The position numbers and the translations under genes are program-made. Under the pieces are notes generated by a model. That model searched no databases. It saw only the letters and a list, made by a program, of their open reading frames with translations, and had not been told where the DNA came from. This document shows, piece by piece, positions 1 to 5,305 of a stretch of 6,041 nt of DNA. Location of the stretch: positions 6,087-12,127 of the forward strand of contig JAFNGP010000149.1 of assembly GCA_017885175.1 (NCBI GenBank). Direction: 5' to 3'. The stretch's first letter is position 1; each line of letters opens with the position of its first letter. This DNA is from a bacterium. GTDB taxonomy: Bacteria; Krumholzibacteriota; Krumholzibacteriia; Krumholzibacteriales; Krumholzibacteriaceae.

Positions 1-923
1 CCGTCGTTGAGCCAGTCGAAATGGGCGAGGCGCCCCGTCCCCGCGATATTCCTGAGCTCGAGATCGACGGAACCGTTCAGAACGTATTTTCCTCCCGCTC
101 TCCGCGAGAACCCGAGGGCGCCCTGGAAGAGATTGTTCCGCTCGATCTCCTTGACCGGAATGATGACGTCGACCGCCCCGCTCGAACGCCGTTCGAGCCT
201 CGCGTCGCCGACCGATTCGAAATAGCCGGCCCCGCGGAGATACTTCCCCGCGTCCGCGACGCGCTTCTCACCGTAAACGGAACCGGGCTTGAGGCGGGAC
301 GTGCGAAGCGCGACCGACGAATCGGTTTTCGCGATCCCCTCGAAAACGATTCGGGAGAGGCGGGAACGCTCCCCTTCGGATATCGATATCGTGAGCTCGA
401 CCTCGTTCGCGGCGGGCAGATACTGGAAGCCCGTCAGCCACACCTGGGCGTACGGATATCCCGATTCGTTATAAAACACGAGAAGCCCGCGGAGCGATTC
501 CTCGAGAATGAACGGATCGAATCGCTCTCCCGCCGTCGGCCGCACGCGCTTCGCAGCCTCCGCGTCTCCGATGAGCTCCGCGCCGCTCACCGATACCTTT
601 CCGATCCGGGCCGGTTCCCCCTCCTGTATCGCCAGCAGGACGTCGACGCCGTCCGGGGAGGCCGACGTATCCACGCGAACCCGCGCGCCGACGAATCCAT
701 TCGAGAAATAGAGCGAATCGATGCGCACGACTTCACCCGATACCAGCGAATCCGTATACTCTGCGCCGGCGCGGAGCGGGCTCCGCCTCGCAAGCTCCGA
801 GGCGGAGATCGCCTCGCAGCCCGAGTATCGCACCGCGCGGATCACGCCCGCCTCGGAGAAGCCCGGCAGCATGAGGGCGAACGCGGCGCTAGAAATAAGC
901 GCGGCTCTCAACCTTGAGGTCAT
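1..923 (-). CDS. Omp85-superfamily outer-membrane protein with three POTRA domains (TamA-like), 3' end cut by window edge
   Basis: The reading frame is open from an ATG at 923 to the left edge, giving 307 residues with no stop. I translated it by hand. Residues 1-25 form a signal peptide (hydrophobic ISSAAFALMLPG, probable cut after SEA). Three POTRA-like repeats follow, at about 27-101, 105-183 and 187-258. Each has the family's second-helix-to-strand signature: LYFSNGFVGARVRV, FYNESGYPYAQVWL and YLRGAGYFESVGDARLE. From about residue 262 the sequence becomes alternating beta strands. The segment LELRNIAGTGRLAHF resembles the conserved 'N-x-x-G-x-G' turn at the start of Omp85 barrels. Family members insert or assemble outer-membrane beta-barrel proteins, or secrete substrates, with POTRAs in the periplasm. 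Three POTRAs match TamA and many other Omp85 proteins better than the five of BamA. The start is fixed by a strong ribosome binding site 9 nt upstream. The gene overlaps the end of the large barrel gene by 35 nt. The missing barrel prevents a firm subfamily call. Confidence 0.88.
   Translation of the reverse strand, partial: MTSRLRAALISSAAFALMLPGFSEAGVIRAVRYSGCEAISASELARRSPLRAGAEYTDSLVSGEVVRIDSLYFSNGFVGARVRVDTSASPDGVDVLLAIQEGEPARIGKVSVSGAELIGDAEAAKRVRPTAGERFDPFILEESLRGLLVFYNESGYPYAQVWLTGFQYLPAANEVELTISISEGERSRLSRIVFEGIAKTDSSVALRTSRLKPGSVYGEKRVADAGKYLRGAGYFESVGDARLERRSSGAVDVIIPVKEIERNNLFQGALGFSRRAGGKYVLNGSVDLELRNIAGTGRLAHFDWLND
781..816 (-). other. Pair of mutually exclusive inverted repeats in the 5' part of the POTRA/Omp85 gene
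   Basis: Positions 781-790 and 798-807 are a perfect 10-bp inverted repeat with a 7-nt loop. The arm 798-804 can instead pair with 810-816 (7 bp, 5-nt loop), because CGCCTCG occurs as a direct repeat at 784-790 and 810-816. The element lies 108-143 nt into the gene and encodes residues around ISASELARRSPL. There is no T-run after it on either strand, so it is not an ordinary terminator. It may be a by-product of GC-rich Arg/Ala/Ser codons. Confidence 0.3.
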
Positions 924-3900
924 GTACCGTCTTCACCTCCCCCGCGTAATCCTTCTCGCGACGCCCCGTATAATTGAGTCCGAAGCTGATGTTCCGCGAA
1001 AAGCGATACTGCCCCATGAGACTCCAGTCCTCCCGAAGACCTTCCTCGAGGAAGAACAGCGGTTTTCCGATATCGGACTTCGCGTCCGTGTAGGTGAGCT
1101 TGAAGAACGAAGCGACGTTGAGCCGCTCTCCGATGGACGACGAGAGGGACGGCGTCGCCATGTACGATATCTGCTTCGCTTCCGATACTTCGTCCGCGCG
1201 GCTCTCCGCGCCGAGCTCGAGCGAGAGCCTCGTCGACGGATTGAAGCGATAGGTGAGGATCTGCGCCAGCGAGTTCGTTCCGACGCGGTAGTTCTGGCCG
1301 TAGAATCCCGTAACCTCCCGTTTCCGCAGACCCGCGCCCGCCTCCCCGGTGATGGCGAGCGCGCTCCACGGAGCCGATTCCGCCCGGACGCGCACCTCCC
1401 GCAGGTAACCCTCGGAGAACGATCCTTCGAGCCTGTTGTCCTCTTCGTCCTCGCGGGAATACGAGACGCGCAGCTTGAAGATCCGCGACGAATTGAAGAG
1501 CGTGCACTCCTCGCGGAGCTTGTTCACGCCGTACACGGTGACGTCGTTTCTTTGCAGCAGCGAAGGTTTCAGAAGATAGAGCCCCACGAGATCATCGGTG
1601 CGCGAATTCTCGACGACGGTGAATGAATGGTCGAGCGAAACCTCCCGCTTGAGCCTCCCGAAGAAGCTCCCGTCTCCCGTTTCGCCGCTCAGGCCCCGGG
1701 CTCCCGCGCCCGCGCTCACCTGTAAAGCGAGCTCCACCGTGCGCACGGGCTCCGTATCCCCTCCCGGAAGGTAGAGGACCATGTAATCCCCTCTCTTCTG
1801 CCCGACTTCGCGTCCCTCCTTGTCGTAATCTCCCTGGTTCTCGCCGACGAACACGATCGCCCTCTGGCGCGTTCGCTCCTCACCGGCGCTCATGCGATAG
1901 CTCAGGTCCGCGGCGAGGCCGGCCTTCTCCCATGAATCGCGCGCCCGCAGGCGCGCGAGGTTGTACCAGGAGACGTCGCCGAAACGCTCCTCGCGCATCC
2001 GCCGGTGCGTCGCGAGAAGCTCGAGGATGCGGCCTCCCTTGGAGAATCCGCCGTCGAAGCTGATCTCATCGTTCTCCCGCGCGCGGAACCATCCGGCGCG
2101 CAGCGAATCGAGATCGTCGGTGAGTCTCCTCGTGAGGGACAGATTCGCCCGGTATGCGCCGATATCTCTTCCGGCGACCGAGAAAACGCCTTGCCGGTAA
2201 TAGCGTCCCGTGTCCGGGGCGGCGGCCGGCACCGCCTTGTACCGCTCCGCTTCGAGGGTGAGCCGCGGCGCGAGATGCCAGAAGGAGAGAACGCCGCTTC
2301 CCTGCGCGAATCGCCGTTCCCGCTCGCCCCCCGCCCTCGACGCGAACGCCTTGAGCGAGATCCCCCGGATCGCCATGTCTCCGATTCCGCCGGCCACGTC
2401 CGCTTTTCTCGCCGATAACGCCGCGCCGCGCGACAGCGAGAGCCAGCTCCCGGCGATCTTCCACGCCCGCGCGCCGGCGAGGGAAATCCGGCCTCCGCCG
2501 ATGTCCTCGCGGCCCGAGAACGAGACCCCCTCGAGCCCCCACTCCCGGTAAAAATACGATTCCCGCTTCTTGTCGGGAGAAACGAATCGATCGTCGAGGG
2601 TCGAATACTCGCCGGAGAGGGAGAGCCGCGCGGCGCCGATATCGAGGTCCTTCAATCCTCCTGAAAGCTTCATCGCCTGTCCCCTGTTGTCTTCGTCGCC
2701 GGCCGACGAGAAGAGATTCCGGTCATGGACGCTCACGTTCCCCTCGGTCTCGAGAAAAAACGCGCCTTTCGCGGCGGATGCGCCGAGCGTGAAGACCCTC
2801 TTGCGCTCCGCGAGCGGCAGGATCCTGCCGATCCGGAAATCCCCTTTTCCTTCCCCGGCGTACCGGTACTTGACGTTTCCGCTCGCGGTGAAGCCGTCGA
2901 TGCGGTAGTCCCCCGCGCCGGATCCGACCTCGTAGAAATCGAGGCGGTACTCGCCGAGTGATGCGGCGAACTCGAAATGCTCCGGCAGCGAATCGGCCGG
3001 AACGAACACGTAATCCCCCTTCCCCACCTCCACGCGCTCGATGCCCGGCGTCGTCGCCTTCGACGGATCGTCTCCCGCCGCCTCGAGAACCGCCCTGTCG
3101 GCCGCCCCGATCGATCCGAAAACCGGCTTCCCCGTGTCGTCCGATTCCTGAAAGAAGAAGGCTCGCAGGTTCAGCGCGCCGCCGGGCCGGAACAGCGTCC
3201 AGCCGCCGGTGACGGTCGTCCGTTCGTAGCTGTCCTCGCTCATCTCGTAATCGATCACGATCTCCGAATCGTTCGTCACGACCAGCCGCTCCATGAAGGT
3301 GACGGTGCCGCGGTTGTAATCGATCGTGTAATCGTTTTCGCTCCCGCGCTTGAGCACGCGGCCGTTGAAATAGACGCGCTCCGTGCCCGGGAGAATGATG
3401 ACGGCGTTGAATCTCCGCGCGGGAAGCAGCTCGTACGGACCCTGCACTCCCTCCCTTCCCGCGAAGCTCGCCGTTTTGAACCTCCCCTTCGCGACGCCGC
3501 CCCCCGCGCTGAACGACTGACCGCGCGCGTTGACGATCGCCGCGACGCCGCGGAGCTCCCGCTGAAACGAGGAAAACTGCGACCAGGAGAGGGCGGAGGT
3601 GAAATCGCCGAGCTGCACTTCGGTATGTTTCGCCTTCACCTGCACGGAAACCTTGTCGAGATATTTGAGCTCCTCGGTGTTCCCTTCGGGCTGCACGGGA
3701 AGGTTGTCGTCGGTGAGAAACGCGTTCACCTCGAGATCCTTCGCGACCTTGCCGACCATCGTCACCCGGAGGCTCTGATCGAGCCCGAGATCCCTGTTGG
3801 AGCCGATGTTGACGCCGACGGTTTTGCTCCCCGACAATCGCAGCTGATAGGGTTCGGCCGCGCGACGGTCCTCCCGCGCCGGCGCCGGAGAAACGAGCGG

Positions 3901-4290
3901 CCCCAGGGGGAGCGGAGGCGCGCCCTCCGCGACGCGCGACGCGAATACGGGGCCGAACGGGAGGGGGTAGCGGGAAAACCGCACGACGAGACGCTCTCCT
4001 CCCGCGGCGGGTCCGACGAGCACGATCGAACCCCGGAGCGTGTTGATACGATAATCGCTCCCGCGCCGGAGAGGAGAGCCGTCGATCAGAACCGAATCGC
4101 TCTCCGGAACGATGAAGGCGCTGCCGATCTCGATTCTGGTCTGCCCCTCCGCGAGAATGAACGCCCGCCTCTCCGGCGCGCGGAGAACGGGGCGGGATGC
4201 TTCTCCCTCATCAAGCGCCTCGGCGGGCCCGGGGCCGCATGTCATGCCGATGGCGACGGCGGCGGCGATAATTCCGAGTGCGCGCATCAT
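889..4290 (-). CDS. Large exported beta-barrel protein, probable outer-membrane, with SprA-like N-terminal modules
   Basis: The protein has 1133 residues. Residues 1-25 are a signal peptide ending PAEA. A small beta-module at about 64-107 (DSVLIDGSPLRRGSDYRI, then RGSIVLV) recurs at about 303-349 (ERVYFNGRVLKRGSENDYTI, then NRGTVTF and EIVIDYE). Between them, residues 174-228 carry a conserved-looking block, FLTDDNLPVQPEGNTEEL followed by LDKVSVQV and LGDF. Residues 423-485 hold three G-x-G-D-Y/F motifs and a further pair lies at 816-836. From about 500 to the end the sequence is alternating polar/hydrophobic strands joined by charged loops, and the last residue is Phe (VESRAYF), the usual C-terminal signature of barrels recognised by the BAM machine. 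The second module recalls the repeated 'DY-x-x-G-x-x-x-F' segments of SprA, but SprA is commonly about twice as long. A secreted-protein pore, a surface adhesin scaffold or an unknown large barrel are all possible. The start overlaps the propeller gene's stop, and a second ATG follows directly. Confidence 0.85.
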   Translation of the reverse strand: MMRALGIIAAAVAIGMTCGPGPAEALDEGEASRPVLRAPERRAFILAEGQTRIEIGSAFIVPESDSVLIDGSPLRRGSDYRINTLRGSIVLVGPAAGGERLVVRFSRYPLPFGPVFASRVAEGAPPLPLGPLVSPAPAREDRRAAEPYQLRLSGSKTVGVNIGSNRDLGLDQSLRVTMVGKVAKDLEVNAFLTDDNLPVQPEGNTEELKYLDKVSVQVKAKHTEVQLGDFTSALSWSQFSSFQRELRGVAAIVNARGQSFSAGGGVAKGRFKTASFAGREGVQGPYELLPARRFNAVIILPGTERVYFNGRVLKRGSENDYTIDYNRGTVTFMERLVVTNDSEIVIDYEMSEDSYERTTVTGGWTLFRPGGALNLRAFFFQESDDTGKPVFGSIGAADRAVLEAAGDDPSKATTPGIERVEVGKGDYVFVPADSLPEHFEFAASLGEYRLDFYEVGSGAGDYRIDGFTASGNVKYRYAGEGKGDFRIGRILPLAERKRVFTLGASAAKGAFFLETEGNVSVHDRNLFSSAGDEDNRGQAMKLSGGLKDLDIGAARLSLSGEYSTLDDRFVSPDKKRESYFYREWGLEGVSFSGREDIGGGRISLAGARAWKIAGSWLSLSRGAALSARKADVAGGIGDMAIRGISLKAFASRAGGERERRFAQGSGVLSFWHLAPRLTLEAERYKAVPAAAPDTGRYYRQGVFSVAGRDIGAYRANLSLTRRLTDDLDSLRAGWFRARENDEISFDGGFSKGGRILELLATHRRMREERFGDVSWYNLARLRARDSWEKAGLAADLSYRMSAGEERTRQRAIVFVGENQGDYDKEGREVGQKRGDYMVLYLPGGDTEPVRTVELALQVSAGAGARGLSGETGDGSFFGRLKREVSLDHSFTVVENSRTDDLVGLYLLKPSLLQRNDVTVYGVNKLREECTLFNSSRIFKLRVSYSREDEEDNRLEGSFSEGYLREVRVRAESAPWSALAITGEAGAGLRKREVTGFYGQNYRVGTNSLAQILTYRFNPSTRLSLELGAESRADEVSEAKQISYMATPSLSSSIGERLNVASFFKLTYTDAKSDIGKPLFFLEEGLREDWSLMGQYRFSRNISFGLNYTGRREKDYAGEVKTVHDLKVESRAYF
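933..940 (-). promoter_or_regulatory. Strong ribosome binding site for the POTRA/Omp85 gene
   Basis: The minus strand reads GGAGGTGA, a full match to the anti-Shine-Dalgarno consensus, with 9 nt before the ATG at 923. It lies inside the coding sequence of the upstream barrel gene, where it encodes part of the GEVK residues near 1117-1120. It selects the ATG at 923 over the internal ATG at 872, which would remove most of the signal peptide. It is the best ribosome binding site in the window, so this gene can probably recruit ribosomes itself despite overlapping its neighbour. Confidence 0.85.
3244..3384 (-). other. Second copy of the duplicated beta-module in the large barrel protein
   Basis: This encodes residues 303-349. 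The pattern is V-Y-F-N-G-x-x-L-K-R-G-S-E-N-D-Y-T-I-D-Y, then R-G-T-V-T-F, then EIVIDYEM. It is preceded by GPYELLPARRF and VIILPGTE. Compared with the first copy it has a two-residue insertion (EN) before the DY pair and a fuller IDYNRG turn. This form is the one that most recalls SprA-type outer-membrane proteins, which is a comparison from memory rather than a search. Confidence 0.6.
3970..4101 (-). other. First copy of the duplicated beta-module in the large barrel protein
   Basis: This encodes residues 64-107. The pattern is V-x-I-D-G-x-x-L-x-R-G-S-D-Y-x-I, then R-G-S-I-x-L, then a hydrophobic strand LVVRFSRY. It aligns by eye with residues 303-349 of the same protein. It sits close behind the signal peptide, so it should be a periplasmic or plug-like element ahead of the barrel. 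The repeat is visible at protein level only; the DNA is too diverged to call a recent duplication. Confidence 0.6.
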
Positions 4291-4295
4291 CTCTC
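4285..4295 (-). promoter_or_regulatory. Translational coupling site between the propeller and barrel genes
   Basis: The minus strand reads GAGAGATGATG. The propeller gene's TGA (4289-4287) overlaps the ATG at 4290 by 4 nt as ATGA, and touches the next in-frame ATG at 4287 by 1 nt. The only purine-rich element, GAGAG, lies against the first ATG and only 3 nt before the second, so it is not a well-placed ribosome binding site. Barrel synthesis therefore probably depends on ribosomes finishing the propeller gene. Either ATG gives essentially the same signal peptide. Confidence 0.65.
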
Positions 4296-5270
4296 ACGCG
4301 GGTAGAGAAGCCGGTAGACGAGCACGGAGCGGGATTTAAGGTCCGCGACGTAGAGCGCGCCGTCCCACCCGGCGGCGGTCGCCGCCGGCGCGATAGCCTC
4401 TCCCGCGAATGAATCGATATCCGCCACGTACTCGCCTTCGGCGGTGAAGACGGAGATGCGGCCCTGCTCGGAATCGCACACGAATATCGTGCCTGCATGA
4501 TCGACCTCGACCGAGCGAGGCGAAACGAAAGGCTTTGCGGGAGACGGCTGCACGACGCGCTCGTAGCGGCCGGACGGCGAGAAGAGCTGGAGCCGCCGAT
4601 TCCCCGATTCGACGACGACGAGACCCTGGTTTGGAAGAAAGGCGGCCTTTCTCGGCGCGTTGAACCTTCCCGGTCCCCATCCGAACTCCCCGATCGTCAG
4701 CTCACGATCGAGGAGCGGCGTCCACAGAACGATCGTGTGATTCGCGACGTCCGCCGTGATGATCCTCCCTCCCGGACCGCCGGTGAGCGAAACGGGACGG
4801 ACCCGATCGAACACGTCGAACGAAATGAGAACGTCGAGGTAGGCGCCCTGAGCGTCGTAGCGCAGAAGCCTGTTCTGCGAATAATCGAGGACGAGGACGA
4901 AAGACTCCTGGACGGCGACGTCGATGGGATAAAACGCGGCGTTGTTCGGCGGCCGCTCGAACTCGATCGATTCTCCGTCAGGCGTATAGCGAAACACTTT
5001 TCCCGCCATCGCGTCCGAGACGTAGACAGCTCCCCGCGCATCGACCGCCACACCGGTCGGCTCGCGCAGATCGCCCGCCCCGAAGCGGAGCGCGGTCTCC
5101 TCGACGCGGAGCGCCCGCGAGGCGTCGGGATACATTGGAGATGCCGCGGAATCGCTCGAATGCGCCGAAGGATTCGGGGGTTCCGCGCGCGCCGGCAGCG
5201 GACAGGACGCGCGCGGCGACGACGCGCAGAGCATGAGCGGGATCACGAGTGCCGGTACGATGCGTTTCAT
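4287..5270 (-). CDS. Secreted NHL-repeat six-bladed beta-propeller protein
   Basis: With the ATG at 5270 the protein has 327 residues. It opens with a signal peptide (MKRIVPALVIPLMLC, probable cut after ARA near residue 29) and a low-complexity linker up to about 50. Six propeller blades follow at about 71-105, 114-150, 158-195, 204-240, 250-286 and 292-322. Their inner strands repeat the NHL-style pattern V-x-D-x-x-x-x-R-I/V/L-x-x-F/Y: VSDAMAGKVFRY, VLDYSQNRLLRY, VVESGNRRLQLF, VCDSEQGRISVF and VADLKSRSVLVY. NHL propellers usually bind proteins or other ligands and have no enzyme motif, and I see no catalytic residues here. A periplasmic scaffold or accessory for the downstream barrel is inferred from operon position only. 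No acceptable lipobox precedes either cysteine (LMLC, RASC). A TTG at 5303 would add 11 residues but has no properly spaced ribosome binding site, so I chose the ATG. Confidence 0.85.
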   Translation of the reverse strand: MKRIVPALVIPLMLCASSPRASCPLPARAEPPNPSAHSSDSAASPMYPDASRALRVEETALRFGAGDLREPTGVAVDARGAVYVSDAMAGKVFRYTPDGESIEFERPPNNAAFYPIDVAVQESFVLVLDYSQNRLLRYDAQGAYLDVLISFDVFDRVRPVSLTGGPGGRIITADVANHTIVLWTPLLDRELTIGEFGWGPGRFNAPRKAAFLPNQGLVVVESGNRRLQLFSPSGRYERVVQPSPAKPFVSPRSVEVDHAGTIFVCDSEQGRISVFTAEGEYVADIDSFAGEAIAPAATAAGWDGALYVADLKSRSVLVYRLLYPRER

Positions 5271-5277
5271 CTCGCAG

Positions 5278-5283
5278 CCGCCT
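5278..5283 (-). promoter_or_regulatory. Ribosome binding site deciding the start of the propeller gene
   Basis: The minus strand reads AGGCGG, one mismatch from AGGAGG, with 7 nt before the ATG at 5270. This supports the ATG, which begins a normal Lys-Arg signal peptide, over the upstream TTG at 5303, whose only purine run (AGGA) abuts the codon. Confidence 0.55.
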
Positions 5284-5305
5284 GCCGGGCCACCGGCGGA
5301 CAATC

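Noticed and set aside
180..198. Perfect 8-bp inverted repeat with a 3-nt loop
   Set aside because: It lies in the third POTRA coding region (residues around RLERRSS) with no T-run, so it is neither a terminator nor an obvious operator.
379..390. 12-bp palindrome GATATCGATATC
   Set aside because: It encodes the strand ISIS of the second POTRA through ATA TCG ATA TCC codons; nothing around it suggests a binding site.
920..1507. Minus-strand open frame of 195 codons inside the barrel gene
   Set aside because: It lies in another frame of the barrel's C-terminal coding region and gives an Arg/Gly/Ala-rich product with no motif.
1937..1958. Perfect 9-bp inverted repeat with a 4-nt loop
   Set aside because: It encodes ARLRAR with GC-rich Arg and Ala codons inside the barrel gene, has no T-run, and is expected by chance in such sequence.
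2977..4305. Long plus-strand open frame of 442 codons opposite the barrel gene, with similar ones at 21-917, 721-1626 and 4497-5309
   Set aside because: They are antisense to well-supported genes with signal peptides and domain structure. Their products are rich in Arg, Ala, Glu and Pro with no recognisable fold, as expected from GC-rich codon periodicity on the opposite strand.
5202..5236. Lipoprotein signal in the propeller protein (Cys 15 or Cys 23)
   Set aside because: The residues before the cysteines are LML and RAS. Neither fits a lipobox, which needs a small residue at -1 and a hydrophobic residue at -3. An AxA-type cut after residue 29 is more likely.
5271..5303. TTG start at 5303 for the propeller gene
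   Set aside because: It would put SAGGPAGGCE before a normal signal peptide, uses a rarer start codon and lacks a spaced ribosome binding site; the ATG at 5270 has AGGCGG 7 nt upstream.
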